64,000 nt of DNA from Neorhizobium sp. SHOUNA12A (GCF_023006505.1 NZ_JALBGV010000006.1:1-64000); one strand, 5' to 3'; counted from the first letter of the stretch, positions 37,114-47,181 are shown. Made by a program: numbers and translations. Notes: generated by a model from the sequence alone, not told the origin.

Positions 37114-38307
37114 ATGAACAGATCCCTCATCGTTATTTTCACTGCCATCGTCCTTGATGCCGTTGGCATTGGCCTCATCTTTCCGATCCTGCCCTCGCTG
37201 CTGCAGGACGTCACCCACACCGAAAACGTGGCTCCCTATATCGGCATCATGACTGCCCTCTACGCGGTGATGCAGTTCATCTTCGCACCGGTGCTCGATT
37301 CGCTGAGCGACCGGCTCGGGCGACGCCCGGTGCTTCTGATCTCGCTTGCCGGCGCGGCCATCAATTACCTGTTCCTCGCCTTTGCGCCCAGCCTCTGGAT
37401 GTTGCTGCTCGGTCGCGCCATTGCCGGGTTGACCAGTGCCAACACCTCGGTGGCGGCCGCTTACATCACCGACATTTCTCCCGAGGATAAGCGCGCCCGC
37501 CGCTTTGGCCTGTTCAACGCCATGTTCGGCATCGGTTTCATCGTCGGCCCCATTCTTGGCGGCGCCCTTGGTGATTATTGGCTGCGGCTGCCCTTCATGG
37601 CGGCGGCCATGCTCAATGCCTGCAATCTTCTGCTGGCGTTCTTCATCCTGCCGGAGTCGCGCACACCCAAACGGGAGAAAATCGACCTCGGAGCACTCAA
37701 CCCGCTGTCGCCGCTGCGCTGGGTGTTCTCGGTGAAGAGCCTGCTGCCGCTCATCTTCATCTTTTTCGTCTTCAGCGCCACCGGCGAGGCCTATGGCACC
37801 TCCTGGGCCCTCTGGGGGAGCGACGCTTTCCGGTGGAACGGGCTTTGGATCGGTCTTTCGCTCGGCACATTCGGTGTCTGCCAGACGCTCGCCCAGGCGT
37901 TCCTTCCGGGACCGGCGGTGAAGCTGCTCGGCGAGCGAACTGCCATTCTGACGGGTGTTGCCAGCGCCTGCATTGCATTGACCGTCATGGCCTTTGCGAC
38001 CGAGAGCTGGATGATCTTCGCGATCATGCCGGTTTTCGCCCTCGGCGGCATCGGCGTTCCAGCACTGCAGTCTCTGGCGACCCGGCAGGTCGACGAGAGC
38101 CAGCAGGGCCAGTTCCAGGGCGTGCTGGCCTCGGCCGTGAGCCTGGCCTCGATCGTGGGACCGTTGGCTTTTTCCAGCTTCTATTTCGTCGTGCGGGAGC
38201 AATGGCCAGGTGCGATCTGGCTATCGGTGGTCGCTGTCTACGCCACCAGCGTCCCGCTGGTTCTCGGTTTACGTCTCAAGAAACCGGCAACGGCCCTGGT
38301 GGCGTAG
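37114..38307 (+). CDS. TetA-like MFS efflux transporter
   Basis: A 397-residue, 12-helix major-facilitator protein, the length of class TetA proteins. It has motif A LSDRLGRRPVLL (about 64-75), the early DAVGIGLIFPILP and the TM5 phrase GPILGGALGD. Tetracycline/proton antiport is the family's known activity, but chromosomal relatives often export other drugs. ATG 37114 follows GGAG; upstream in-frame codons have no ribosome site. There is no neighbouring tetR. Confidence 0.85.
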   Translation: MNRSLIVIFTAIVLDAVGIGLIFPILPSLLQDVTHTENVAPYIGIMTALYAVMQFIFAPVLDSLSDRLGRRPVLLISLAGAAINYLFLAFAPSLWMLLLGRAIAGLTSANTSVAAAYITDISPEDKRARRFGLFNAMFGIGFIVGPILGGALGDYWLRLPFMAAAMLNACNLLLAFFILPESRTPKREKIDLGALNPLSPLRWVFSVKSLLPLIFIFFVFSATGEAYGTSWALWGSDAFRWNGLWIGLSLGTFGVCQTLAQAFLPGPAVKLLGERTAILTGVASACIALTVMAFATESWMIFAIMPVFALGGIGVPALQSLATRQVDESQQGQFQGVLASAVSLASIVGPLAFSSFYFVVREQWPGAIWLSVVAVYATSVPLVLGLRLKKPATALVA

Positions 38308-38313
38308 AGGACT

Positions 38314-38352
38314 GCTCAAAGACAGTTCGCCAGCCTAGCGAATTCTTCGACC
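38314..38352. repeat. Direct repeat 1: copy of the rsmA 3' end
   Basis: The 39 nt match 39633-39671 at 34 positions in the same orientation. On the minus strand it reads VEEFARLANCL then TGA, against [11 protein letters not shown] then TGA at the end of rsmA. It begins 7 nt after the TetA-like stop. Homology stops abruptly at 38352, so it is a remnant of an rsmA end. Confidence 0.8.
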
Positions 38353-38410
38353 CCGCTCGCATCAGGGCCATTCGCCGATTTCTTGGCTAGCTGACTGATG
38401 GGTTTGCCGG

Positions 38411-39028
38411 TCAGGCGGCACGCTCTAGTGCAGCCCGGATCTGGGCTTCGGTGGAGGCGATCGCAGCCTTGGCAGCGTCCGGGCTGACGAGTGTCCCTTC
38501 CACGCGGACCACTTCGATATCCGTCAGTCCTATAAAACCGAGAAGATGCACGAGATAGGTGGTCTGGAAGTCCAACGGGGCGTTCCTGCCTTCCGAAAAG
38601 ACGCCGCCAGTTGCGGTCACGAGATAGACTTTCTTGGCGGGCAACAATCCCATCACACCGGTTGCGTCGTAGCGAAAGGTGACGCCAGGCCAAGTGATAT
38701 AGTCAAACCAAGCCTTGAGCTGCGTCGGCGGGCCGAAGTTGATCATGCCCGAGCCAACGACAATTACGTCGGCAGCCTGGACCTCATCAACGAGGGTTTG
38801 AGCGAGATCGACGGCTTCGGTCTGTTCGGGTGTACGTGTCTCGGGCGGCGCAACGCGGCCGTCGATATAGGCGGCTGTGATATGCGGCAGAGGGGCCGCC
38901 CCAAGATCACGTTCGACAATTGTGCCGGCAGAACGGGCGCTGAGGCTTTCAGCGATGTCACGAGAAAATCGGGTGGAAAGGCTTTGAGGACCGCGTGGGC
39001 TGGAGGTGACGAGGAGGATGTTGGTCAT
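38411..39028 (-). CDS. azoR: FMN-dependent NADH azoreductase
   Basis: A 205-residue flavodoxin-like quinone/azo reductase. It opens [12 protein letters not shown] with an SxST phosphate loop, has [26 protein letters not shown] and [11 protein letters not shown], the AzoR FMN-site blocks. It reduces quinones and azo dyes with NADH, protecting against electrophiles. GGAG lies 8 nt before ATG. It is divergent from an HxlR regulator that probably controls it. Confidence 0.9.
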   Translation of the reverse strand: MTNILLVTSSPRGPQSLSTRFSRDIAESLSARSAGTIVERDLGAAPLPHITAAYIDGRVAPPETRTPEQTEAVDLAQTLVDEVQAADVIVVGSGMINFGPPTQLKAWFDYITWPGVTFRYDATGVMGLLPAKKVYLVTATGGVFSEGRNAPLDFQTTYLVHLLGFIGLTDIEVVRVEGTLVSPDAAKAAIASTEAQIRAALERAA

Positions 39029-39115
39029 TGGTGGCTCCTGGGAGAATAGAGTAGTATCAAATTGTGACCAACCCTATTAAGATAACTATTTGACCGCCCG
39101 CAAGAAGGCACATTC
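39029..39115. promoter_or_regulatory. azoR/hxlR divergent control region
   Basis: The 87-nt gap is AT-rich. TAGTATC (39052-39058) and GATAACTA (39081-39088) form an imperfect inverted repeat with one bulge, and TGACC occurs twice. An HxlR dimer site between the two promoters is likely by analogy to YodB/HypR-type pairs; the exact operator is not certain. Confidence 0.45.
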
Positions 39116-39496
39116 ATGACACTCGGTGACATAGAGTTTCCTACCCCAAGCGAAGACGCTGACTGCCGTCCCGTTCGGGAAATCCTCGATCGCATCGCCG
39201 ATAAATGGAGTCTTTACATCTTCGTGGCCCTGAAGGATGGGCCGGTCCGCTTCAATGCATTGCGACGGCAGATCGACGGGATCTCGCAGCGGATGCTCAC
39301 GATTACGCTTCGGCAATTGGAACGCGACGGTTTGATCAGTCGCACCCACTTTCCGACGATCCCACCGCGCGTGGATTACGAACTGACTGCGGTCGGCAGG
39401 TCGCTTCTCGCCCCAGTCATGGCCTTGATGACCTGGGCAGATTCAAACCGGGATGTGATCGAGCAGGCGCGCTGGCAATATGACCAAACTAGATGA
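39116..39496 (+). CDS. HxlR-family transcriptional regulator
   Basis: A 126-residue winged-helix protein with the family order [20 protein letters not shown] (Cys about 17), [26 protein letters not shown] and [15 protein letters not shown]. The early Cys is the redox or quinone-sensing residue in several HxlR/YodB proteins. Divergence from azoR fits sensing of quinone or aldehyde stress. Confidence 0.9.
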   Translation: MTLGDIEFPTPSEDADCRPVREILDRIADKWSLYIFVALKDGPVRFNALRRQIDGISQRMLTITLRQLERDGLISRTHFPTIPPRVDYELTAVGRSLLAPVMALMTWADSNRDVIEQARWQYDQTR

Positions 39497-39632
39497 ACCT
39501 GAGCGGAGCTGGCGCTTGTCGCTCATCTGTCGCTAAAAGACTGCGAATCCGCCGCAATGCTGAAGGGCAAAGCCGCTCGTCTACGCCAAGATCGCCAACT
39601 GCAGATTCGGGCCGAAAGCGGTCTTGGCCGGA

Positions 39633-39671
39633 GCTCAGAGACAGTTCGCCAACCGAACGAACTCTTCGACC
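39633..39671. repeat. Direct repeat 2: the intact rsmA 3' end
   Basis: Partner of 38314-38352 (34 of 39 nt the same). It contains the last 11 codons and stop of rsmA plus 2 nt. The azoR/hxlR segment of about 1.28 kb lies exactly between the two repeats. Confidence 0.8.
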
Positions 39672-40468
39672 GACAGCGTTTCCGCCCGCCTCGCCGGATC
39701 GATCCCGGCTTTGACAAGCAAGGCCTCGCCACCGAGTGACTTGACGCTCTGGCGCAGCATCTTCCGGCGCTGGCCGAAGGCGGCGTGGGTGACGCGCTCC
39801 AGCTTGGCGACGTCGCAGGGCAGGGGATTTTGGCGCGGCGTCAGGTGGACGACCGTGGAGGTGACCTTCGGCGGCGGCGTGAAGGCCTGCGGCGGCACGT
39901 CGAAAACCATGTGCGCATCGGTGCGCCAGCCGGCGAGCACGCCGAGGCGGCCGTAATGATCGTCCTCCTCGTCGGCGACGATCCGTTGGCCGACTTCCTT
40001 CTGGAACATCAGCGTCAGGCTTTCCCAGAAGGGCGGCCATCGGTCGGGCGAAGGCAGCAGCCAGTTGATGAGAAGCTGGGTGCCGACATTGTAGGGCAGG
40101 TTGGCGATGATCTTTACCGGGCCTTCAGGCGCGAGTGCCGCGAAGTCGGTCTTCAGCGCGTCGCCTTCGATCACCTCCAGCCGGCCGGGGTAATGCTCGC
40201 CGATTTCGGCGAGTGCCGGCAAGCAGCGGCTGTCCCGTTCGACCGCGATCACCTTCTTGGCGCCGAGCGACAGGATGGCTCGGGTCAGGCCGCCGGGTCC
40301 GGGGCCGACCTCGAAGACGGTCGCATCGCCGAGCGGTCCGGCGCTGCGGGCGATCTTCTGGGTGAGATTGAGGTCGAGAAGGAAATTCTGGCCGAGCGCC
40401 TTCCTGGCGTCGAGCCCGTGACGCTGGATCACGTCCCGCAGCGGCGGCAAGCCGTCCAGAGTGGCCAT
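39635..40468 (-). CDS. rsmA: 16S rRNA (A1518/A1519) dimethyltransferase
   Basis: A 277-residue KsgA protein: [10 protein letters not shown] (substrate/rRNA N-terminus), [16 protein letters not shown] (SAM motif I), [11 protein letters not shown] (catalytic motif IV), and a helical C-domain ending [11 protein letters not shown]. It dimethylates two adenosines near the 16S 3' end. Its ATG overlaps the pdxA TGA by one base. The 3' end is duplicated at 38314-38352. Confidence 0.95.
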   Translation of the reverse strand: MATLDGLPPLRDVIQRHGLDARKALGQNFLLDLNLTQKIARSAGPLGDATVFEVGPGPGGLTRAILSLGAKKVIAVERDSRCLPALAEIGEHYPGRLEVIEGDALKTDFAALAPEGPVKIIANLPYNVGTQLLINWLLPSPDRWPPFWESLTLMFQKEVGQRIVADEEDDHYGRLGVLAGWRTDAHMVFDVPPQAFTPPPKVTSTVVHLTPRQNPLPCDVAKLERVTHAAFGQRRKMLRQSVKSLGGEALLVKAGIDPARRAETLSVEEFVRLANCL

Positions 40469-41484
40469 CAGGCGGCTTTCGAAGTGAGAGCGAGATTGCC
40501 GGCCAGCTTGATCGCCTCGACGAGGCTGGTTTCGCGGGCCACACCCTGGCCTGCGATACCGAATGCCGTGCCATGGTCCGGCGAGGTGCGGATGAACGGC
40601 AGGCCGAGCGTGACGTTGACGGAGGTGTCGAAGCCGAGCGCCTTGGCGGGGATCAGCGCCTGGTCGTGATACATGCAGATCGCCACGTCGTAGCGAGCGC
40701 GCGCCTCGTCGTGGAACATCGTATCGGCCGGCAGTGGCCCGAAGACGTGCAGGCCCTCGGCCCGCAGCTTGAAGATCGCCGGATGGATAATGTCCTGGTC
40801 CTCGCGGCCGATCGCGCCATCCTCACCCGCATGCGGGTTGAGGCCGGCAACCGCAAGCCGCGGCTTGTCGATGCCGAAACGGGTCTTGAGATCGTGATGG
40901 GCGATACGGCAGGTCTCGGCGATCAGGTCCGCATTGAGGGCCGCCGGGACTTGGCTGATCGGGATATGGATGGTGACGGGGATCGCCCTAAGCTTCGGCC
41001 CCGCCAGCATCATCACCGGCAGGATCTTCTTGCCCGTGGCGCGCTCGGCAAGGTCGGCGAGAAATTCCGTGTGGCCGGGGAAACCGAAGCCGGCCTGGTA
41101 GAGAATGGATTTGGCGATCGGATTGGTGACCGTGCCGGCGGCCTTGCCTTCGAGCGAGAGCGAAACGGCGGTCTGGATTGCCTGGATCGTCCCCTTGGCG
41201 GTTGCCACATGCGGTTCGCCGGCGGCGATTTCTGCGCCGGCGGCAATTGGCAGCACGGGCAGGGCATCCTGAAAGATCGACATCGCGCTGTCGCTATCCG
41301 CCTCCCGAATCGGCACGTCGAGGCCGAGCAGCACGGCGCGGGCCCTGAGCACGGCCGGATCGCCGAGGAAGAGGAAAGGCGGCAGGTCGTATTTCTGACG
41401 CGAGGCCCAGGCGACAAGCGTGATATCGGGGCCGATGCCGGCAGGATCGCCCTGGGTCAACGCAAGCGGACGGTCGAGAGGCAT
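40468..41484 (-). CDS. pdxA: 4-hydroxythreonine-4-phosphate dehydrogenase
   Basis: A 338-residue NAD-dependent enzyme in DXP-dependent pyridoxal phosphate synthesis. It has [12 protein letters not shown] at the start, the metal/substrate block [14 protein letters not shown], and [16 protein letters not shown]. Its length is normal. It lies between the SurA-like gene and rsmA in the standard order. Confidence 0.95.
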   Translation of the reverse strand: MPLDRPLALTQGDPAGIGPDITLVAWASRQKYDLPPFLFLGDPAVLRARAVLLGLDVPIREADSDSAMSIFQDALPVLPIAAGAEIAAGEPHVATAKGTIQAIQTAVSLSLEGKAAGTVTNPIAKSILYQAGFGFPGHTEFLADLAERATGKKILPVMMLAGPKLRAIPVTIHIPISQVPAALNADLIAETCRIAHHDLKTRFGIDKPRLAVAGLNPHAGEDGAIGREDQDIIHPAIFKLRAEGLHVFGPLPADTMFHDEARARYDVAICMYHDQALIPAKALGFDTSVNVTLGLPFIRTSPDHGTAFGIAGQGVARETSLVEAIKLAGNLALTSKAA

Positions 41485-41527
41485 TACGGCTCCGGGAATG
41501 ACTTAAGTGTCGAGGTCAGCGATATTC

Positions 41528-42472
41528 TTAGCGATACTCGATCTGTGCCTTGCTGCGCAGGTCATCGAGATATTTCTTGTCGTTGGGGTCGGGAGCGCCC
41601 TTCTTCTCCTTGCCGAGGTCCTCGGCGCGGAACACGACTTCCGCCGCAAGATCGTCCGATACCTGGCGCTGCTTGCAGATGGCCAGAAACTCGACACCAC
41701 GTTCGGTGACGCGGGTGCCAGTCGTGCCGCCATCGGCTGTCTTCTCGATCAGCGGTTTCCAGTCGGCCGGCAGTTCGGGGGCGAGAACGCGGCCGAGGTC
41801 GCGGATCGACACGTCCAGCATGGTCGCGGCGAAATCCTTCGACTGCTCGCAGCCCGGGAATTTGGAGCGTGCGGCGTTCGCTTCCTTCTGGCGTTTGGCG
41901 AGAATGGCATTGCGCTTGGCCGGGGGCACGACGAAGATTACCTGTTGCAGGAAATATTCGGTGGTGACCGGCTTTTCCTTGTTCTCCATCATGCGCTTGA
42001 CGAGTTCCTGGCTCGACATGCGGCCGCGCGAGCCGCCGTAACGGGCGTTGACCAGCCGCGGCCAGCTCATCTGCACGGCGATGTAACTCTTGAAATGCTC
42101 GACGCCGACGCCGGCTTTCTCGAGGATCTGGCTCATCTGCGCCACGCTCAGCTTGTTGCCGGCGGCAAACCGCTCGAAGGCCTTGTCGACGTCCTCGGTG
42201 CTGACCGACATTTTCACGCGGGAGATTTCCTGGCGCTTCAGCGCCTCATCCACCAGTACCTCGCGCGCCGTCTTGGCATCGGCCTTCTGACGCTGAAGGC
42301 GCAGGAAGGCGACGCGCTTGGCGACATCGCTGCTGGTGATCGCCGTCCTGTTGACGACGGCTGAGACTTCGCTTGCGGCCTGCGCCTGCTGGACGCCGGG
42401 CTGGATGACGACCGAGGCGGCCAAAGCGGCCGCGGCCAGCATCAGCTTGCGCGTTGCGGTCATTGCGAACAT
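41528..42472 (-). CDS. SurA-like periplasmic chaperone with a reduced isomerase region
   Basis: About 314 residues with a signal peptide ending near AQAASE (about 33). The N-terminal SurA_N region (AVVNRTAITSSDVAKRVAFLRLQRQ, AREVLVDEALKRQEISR) is clear. The later part (TEYFLQQVIFVVPP, then CEQSKDFAAT) resembles a parvulin module but is short and lacks the usual HIL/GxLG blocks. Such rhizobial proteins assist outer-membrane protein folding by position next to lptD. ATG 42472 follows AGGGA at 8 nt. Confidence 0.85.
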   Translation of the reverse strand: MFAMTATRKLMLAAAALAASVVIQPGVQQAQAASEVSAVVNRTAITSSDVAKRVAFLRLQRQKADAKTAREVLVDEALKRQEISRVKMSVSTEDVDKAFERFAAGNKLSVAQMSQILEKAGVGVEHFKSYIAVQMSWPRLVNARYGGSRGRMSSQELVKRMMENKEKPVTTEYFLQQVIFVVPPAKRNAILAKRQKEANAARSKFPGCEQSKDFAATMLDVSIRDLGRVLAPELPADWKPLIEKTADGGTTGTRVTERGVEFLAICKQRQVSDDLAAEVVFRAEDLGKEKKGAPDPNDKKYLDDLRSKAQIEYR

Positions 42473-42605
42473 GATACCAATCCCTTTTCCCGCCCCGGTG
42501 GGTACTTGAACCCGCCCAGCCTCGCCTTTCATACTCTATCCGCGACCGCTTGCACAATTCTTGCGGCGAAACGATGACGCTTCACCGAGCGGACGAACCG
42601 CCACA

Positions 42606-44933
42606 TCAGTTGCGGTAGTCCTGGTCGAATCCTGTGGTAGAGCCGACGCTGATATCGCCAAGTGTGCGGAAACTCAAGCGTGCGCTGACGGTCCAGTCGT
42701 TGGCAGCCGTGTCCGACGGCTTGTCCGTGTAGGCGAGCGTAAAGATCGTGCACTCGTCCGCATAGCTGATGCCAATGCCGCGCCGGATCAATTGCTTGTC
42801 CACAAGGTCCCAGGTCGCGGTGCCGGCAAGCGCCCAGTTTTCGTTGATCCGGAAGCTCATCGAGTGCTTCAGCACGTCCCTCGCGTCGTCCGAACCGTAT
42901 TCCGGCTGAGCATCGACCTGCGTGTAGACCAGGGTGCCGCTTACCCGCGGCGTCGTATAGCCGAGCGAGGCGTCGGTGCGCTTGATCGCAAATGTCTTTT
43001 CGTCGAAGCGGGCGTTTGCCCCGATCGTAAAGCCCCGTGGCAGATCGATGGCTGCCATCGCGACATAATCGGACCGCCGCGTTTCGAGACCAGAATCGGC
43101 ACCCGCCTGAACCAGGTCCTCGGTGGCGAACGAGTTCTGGCCGGCAATCTGATAGGATTGGCCGACAACGCTGCGCACGCCGATGCCGTTCGCGAACGTA
43201 CCTGTATAACGAAGGCCGACATTGGCGCGTGTGCCGCCTTCGACACGGTCGAAGCCCGAAAACTTGTCACGCTCGAAAAGGCTGGTGGCGTCGAAGACGA
43301 AGCTCTGCGCATCCTCGTTCGGCAGCCCGCCTGCCATCTGCTCGTCGGGACGCGCGAAGATCTGCGCAATCGGCTCGAGGATATGGCTGCTGTTTTCGGT
43401 GGTCAGCAGGATCGGATAACGCGCCTCGAGACCGGCCGTGAGCATGTAGCGGCCGTTGGCGCCTTCAGACTCCATATCGCCGAAATAGGCACCCGGAGTG
43501 CCGGAACCGGTATGGCGGATGCCGTCGCCGCGGGCTGCGAGGATCGGCGTCAGCAGCAGGCCGTCGAGCGTATTGAAGGTGCGCTTCCATTCGGCTTCCA
43601 CGGTCAAGCGGCTGTAGCTGCCTTCAAGGCCGGGGAAACGGCTGGTCGTGCCGTCCGTATACCAGTCGTCTTCGCGACGGGACAGATTGGTGATGTTGGA
43701 GGTGACCGAAAGCTCGCCGCCGAAGATCGGTTCCGGTGCGTAGTAGGTGTAGTCGAGCGAGGGGTAAGCGATCGCCTGCTTCTGTTCGGCCGTATTGCTA
43801 TAGGTGTCGTCCTGAATGTTGAAATAGTAGCCACGCAGGTCGAAGTAGTTTCGCTTCCCCAGCCCGGTCAGGTGGACATCGTTGGTGAATGTGCCGCTAC
43901 TGACACCAGTCAGTTTGTAGGTCCGCGAGAAGTTGTTGTCGCTCTGGGTCATGACATTCCAGCCGAATGTCCACCGCGGATTGATCCTGAACTCACCCTT
44001 GGAGGCGGCCATGAAGCGGTTGTCCGCGGCACTGTCGCTGGTATTCGGATCGAAGGCTTTCGGATCGTTCTGGTGGATGCCGGCGAAGCGGAACGTGTGC
44101 TCACCTGTCTCGAACTTGTTGCGGATCTCGCCCTGGAGCAGCAGCCCCTGATTGGAATAATAAGTTGGGCTGAGCGTCGCATCCATGCTCGGCGAGAACA
44201 CGTGATAGTAGGGCACGGTCACGCCGAAGCCGAGATTGTCGCTCGCGCTGTACTGCGGGAAGAGAAGGCCCGATTTGCGCTCGACCGTTTCGTCCGGCAC
44301 CTCGATAGCAAACGGCAGACGACCGATCGGCAGGCCGAACAGTTCGAATTGGGCGTTTTCCAGGCGAATCGTATGGATCTGGCCATTGCGGACGACACGC
44401 TGCGCCTTGACCTGCCAGAGCGGAGCTTTGCCGGGCGTCTGGCTGCAGGGAAGGCAGGCGGTGTAGACGGTGTTGTTGAGCACCATCAGGTCGCCCGGCT
44501 GGCGCTCGGCGCTCTCGGCGGCAAGGCGGGTATTGTCGGTGGTTTCGACGCGAAGCGCGTTGATAAAACCTTCGCCGAAGCTGTCGGTGACGTCCATCTG
44601 CTCGGCGTAGACACGGCTGCCGCCCGGCTCGATCAGTTCGATATTGCCGGTCGCCATGACGCGGCCGCTCTTCTGATCGTACTGAACGCGCTGCGCCACC
44701 ATCTTGTAGCGATTGTAATAGATCTGCACGCCACCGGTTGCGGTGACCAGCTTGGCATCCTGATTATAAACGAGTTCATTGGCGCGCAGCAGCATCTTGG
44801 CGCCGTCCGCTGCCTGAGGCACCAGACCTTGCGCCTGCACAGCCGTTGCGGATACGCCGAATACGCATACAGACACACCTGTCAGCAGGGCGGCGGCGAG
44901 CCGTCTTATATGTTTGCGGTCACTTACCGCCAC
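42606..44933 (-). CDS. lptD: LPS-assembly protein LptD
   Basis: A 775-residue outer-membrane protein. The signal peptide ends near VQAQ (about 35), an OstA/LptA-like jellyroll follows ([26 protein letters not shown]), then a large C-terminal beta-barrel with alternating aromatic strands and VERKSGLLFPQYSASDNLGFG. It inserts LPS into the outer leaflet with LptE. Overlap with lptG is a single A. Two Cys (ACLPCS) lie in the central part. Confidence 0.95.
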   Translation of the reverse strand: MAVSDRKHIRRLAAALLTGVSVCVFGVSATAVQAQGLVPQAADGAKMLLRANELVYNQDAKLVTATGGVQIYYNRYKMVAQRVQYDQKSGRVMATGNIELIEPGGSRVYAEQMDVTDSFGEGFINALRVETTDNTRLAAESAERQPGDLMVLNNTVYTACLPCSQTPGKAPLWQVKAQRVVRNGQIHTIRLENAQFELFGLPIGRLPFAIEVPDETVERKSGLLFPQYSASDNLGFGVTVPYYHVFSPSMDATLSPTYYSNQGLLLQGEIRNKFETGEHTFRFAGIHQNDPKAFDPNTSDSAADNRFMAASKGEFRINPRWTFGWNVMTQSDNNFSRTYKLTGVSSGTFTNDVHLTGLGKRNYFDLRGYYFNIQDDTYSNTAEQKQAIAYPSLDYTYYAPEPIFGGELSVTSNITNLSRREDDWYTDGTTSRFPGLEGSYSRLTVEAEWKRTFNTLDGLLLTPILAARGDGIRHTGSGTPGAYFGDMESEGANGRYMLTAGLEARYPILLTTENSSHILEPIAQIFARPDEQMAGGLPNEDAQSFVFDATSLFERDKFSGFDRVEGGTRANVGLRYTGTFANGIGVRSVVGQSYQIAGQNSFATEDLVQAGADSGLETRRSDYVAMAAIDLPRGFTIGANARFDEKTFAIKRTDASLGYTTPRVSGTLVYTQVDAQPEYGSDDARDVLKHSMSFRINENWALAGTATWDLVDKQLIRRGIGISYADECTIFTLAYTDKPSDTAANDWTVSARLSFRTLGDISVGSTTGFDQDYRN

Positions 44934-46021
44934 TAGCCATCCTCCTGATGAAGCAGAATTGTTGTCCCCAGCGCCGTCGCAACGATCACTGGAATCCAGA
45001 CCGCCACGAAGGGAGGAATTGCCCCACTGCTCCCGAATGCCTTCACAAGCACTGTGACGACATAAAGCACGAAGCCAGAAACTATTCCACCCAGAATCAC
45101 GGAGCGGGACTGGGCGAACCGGCTGAATTTTAATGAAACTGTTGCGGCAATGAGAGTCATTGCCACAAGCAGGATCGGTAGGGAGAGCAGCGAATGGTAC
45201 TGCGTCTCCAGCGCCTTTGTGGGAATGCCGAACGATTTGCTGACCTCAATTTTTCTGGAAAGATCAAAAAACGCAACAGTATCAGGCTGCGCCAGGCTCT
45301 CTTGAATGTATTCCTGCTTCAAGTTGGTGCGAACCTGTGCTGTCTCGCGACGCACCGGAATTTCTCCCGGCCGGTTTTCCAGAACCTCTTTAAGCAGCCA
45401 GTAACCATTTTCCAATTTTGCGGTCTTGGCGTCCTGCCGCAGGGCTACGCGGCCCTCCTTGTCGAACTGGAAAACCACCACGTCGACGAGCAGTGTTCCC
45501 TTTTCCTGATAGCTCTTGGCGCCGATGATCGTATCGTCGTCGCCGCTGATCTGGCGGATCCAGGGGATGAAGGCGGATGCTCGGGACCGGTTGCTCGCCT
45601 CGCGCCAGCTTGCCTCCATGGAGGCTGATTCGCGCTGGCCCCACGCGGCGAGCGGATTGACTACCAGCAAGGTGGCCAGCCCGATCAGAAACGCTCCGAT
45701 GACGAAGGGCGAGACGAACTGCCAGATCGAAATGCCGGCGGCACGCGTTACCACCAGTTCGTAGCGGCGATTCAGCGCGATCAGCACAGTCATGCCGATG
45801 AAGAGGCTCAGCGTCGGGATGATCTGCTGCAGGATGAGCGGCACGCGCATGGCGGTCATCAGCAGCCCGGCCGAAACCGTATAACCGGTAAAGCCCGACA
45901 TGCGGCGGCTGGTTTCGCTGAAGTCGGCAAGGAAGATGATGGCGCCGGCGCCCAGCAGGAACCACAGCGCAGTGATAATATAGCGGCGGAAGAAATACCG
46001 CCCGAGCGTAGTGAAGATCAT
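44933..46021 (-). CDS. lptG: LPS export ABC transporter permease LptG
   Basis: A 362-residue permease with six membrane helices, three on each side of a periplasmic beta-jellyroll (about 100-270). It opens TLGRYFFRRYIITALWFLLG and forms LptB2FG with lptF to extract LPS from the inner membrane. Its start overlaps lptF's stop in ATGA. Confidence 0.95.
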   Translation of the reverse strand: MIFTTLGRYFFRRYIITALWFLLGAGAIIFLADFSETSRRMSGFTGYTVSAGLLMTAMRVPLILQQIIPTLSLFIGMTVLIALNRRYELVVTRAAGISIWQFVSPFVIGAFLIGLATLLVVNPLAAWGQRESASMEASWREASNRSRASAFIPWIRQISGDDDTIIGAKSYQEKGTLLVDVVVFQFDKEGRVALRQDAKTAKLENGYWLLKEVLENRPGEIPVRRETAQVRTNLKQEYIQESLAQPDTVAFFDLSRKIEVSKSFGIPTKALETQYHSLLSLPILLVAMTLIAATVSLKFSRFAQSRSVILGGIVSGFVLYVVTVLVKAFGSSGAIPPFVAVWIPVIVATALGTTILLHQEDG

Positions 46022-47181
46022 GCCGCACCTCCACCCGAAGTCCGCGAGGCGGGTATTCGGCGCTGCAGGCTGCTGGCCAGGCGCGACATGAAGCGCGGCG
46101 CCGAGAACTGCCGGTTGGTGGCAAGCATGAAGATCGAGATCAGCGAGAAGACGATCGGCACCGCATAGGGAAGCGGGGTATAGAGCGGATGACGTTCGAC
46201 CATATTGGTGGCCGAGAAACCGAGCCAGCGCACGCAGAAGGCAAGAAACAGCGCAAATACCATCGGATGGACCCGGGTCTGCCGGTGCGATCGGGTGCTA
46301 CCGGCGATGACCAGCGAGATCAGCGCGAAACAGATCGGAAAGAGCCAGTCGGACAAGCGCCTGTGCAGTTCCGACCGATAGGCATTGGGCGACTTCTGAT
46401 AGAGCGGATCGTTCGGATCCGGTTTCAGGAGAAAGGAGAGGTTGCGGTCGGACGAATATTGCGGCAGGCCGCCTTCTGCCTTCGCCATCGCTGACAGATC
46501 GAAGGCGTAGGAGACGAACTTGACGATCGAGATGCGACCGTCGGCGGCTTTGCGATGGACCTCGCCGTCGCGCATGGTAAGCGACGTGCCGCTTTCGTCG
46601 ATCGATCCCTCACGGGCATAATAGATGAGGTCGAAATTCGGGTCGCGATAATCGACGACGAACAGGCCCTTGAGCACGCGACCGGAATGGCGCTCCGAAA
46701 TCTGCACGTAGAGGCCGGGCTCGATGCTGCGGAAGGTCTTCTCCTCGATGACCGAGGAGAGCAGGTCCGCATAGGCGGCTGCGACCATCTGGCGAGCTGC
46801 GACGCGCGAAGGCGGCTCGACGAAATTCGTCACCAGGAAGGAGAACATGCTGAGCGCGATCCCGAGCATCAGCACCGGCCGGTAGATGATGTTGCGCGAT
46901 GCTCCGGCCGCGTCGATGACCGGCAACTCCGAATCGTTGTTCATCGCCGTCAGCGTCTGGGTGATGCCGATGACGAGCGCGAAAGGCAGCACGACGGGGA
47001 TGATGGTGGGCAGGATGAAGGTAGCAAGAGTCGCGAACGAGCTCATCGACTGGCCGGTATCGGTGACCAGGTTGATGCGTCCCAGCACCTGGATGGTCCA
47101 GATGATGGTGAGCACCGGCAGGAGCGTCACCAGGAACATCTGAAAAATCCGGCGCAATATGTAGACTTCGAGAAGCTTCAT
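46018..47181 (-). CDS. lptF: LPS export ABC transporter permease LptF
   Basis: About 387 residues with the same six-helix plus jellyroll plan as LptG. It opens MKLLEVYILRRIFQMFLVTLLPVL and has NDSELPVIDAAG as the coupling helix to LptB. ATG 47181 matches relatives; a GTG at 47202 would add seven residues. It is the first gene of lptF-lptG-lptD. Confidence 0.94.
   Translation of the reverse strand: MKLLEVYILRRIFQMFLVTLLPVLTIIWTIQVLGRINLVTDTGQSMSSFATLATFILPTIIPVVLPFALVIGITQTLTAMNNDSELPVIDAAGASRNIIYRPVLMLGIALSMFSFLVTNFVEPPSRVAARQMVAAAYADLLSSVIEEKTFRSIEPGLYVQISERHSGRVLKGLFVVDYRDPNFDLIYYAREGSIDESGTSLTMRDGEVHRKAADGRISIVKFVSYAFDLSAMAKAEGGLPQYSSDRNLSFLLKPDPNDPLYQKSPNAYRSELHRRLSDWLFPICFALISLVIAGSTRSHRQTRVHPMVFALFLAFCVRWLGFSATNMVERHPLYTPLPYAVPIVFSLISIFMLATNRQFSAPRFMSRLASSLQRRIPASRTSGGGAA

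Noticed and set aside
38316..38693. Minus-strand frame ending EEFARLANCL as a gene
   Set aside because: Only the last 11 codons resemble rsmA; the rest is antisense or out of phase with azoR. It is a 3'-end remnant, not a gene.
42561..44936. A 791-codon open frame on the plus strand opposite lptD
   Set aside because: It is the antisense of lptD; high GC keeps the opposite frame open. No known domain, low complexity in charge pattern, and lptD itself is complete.
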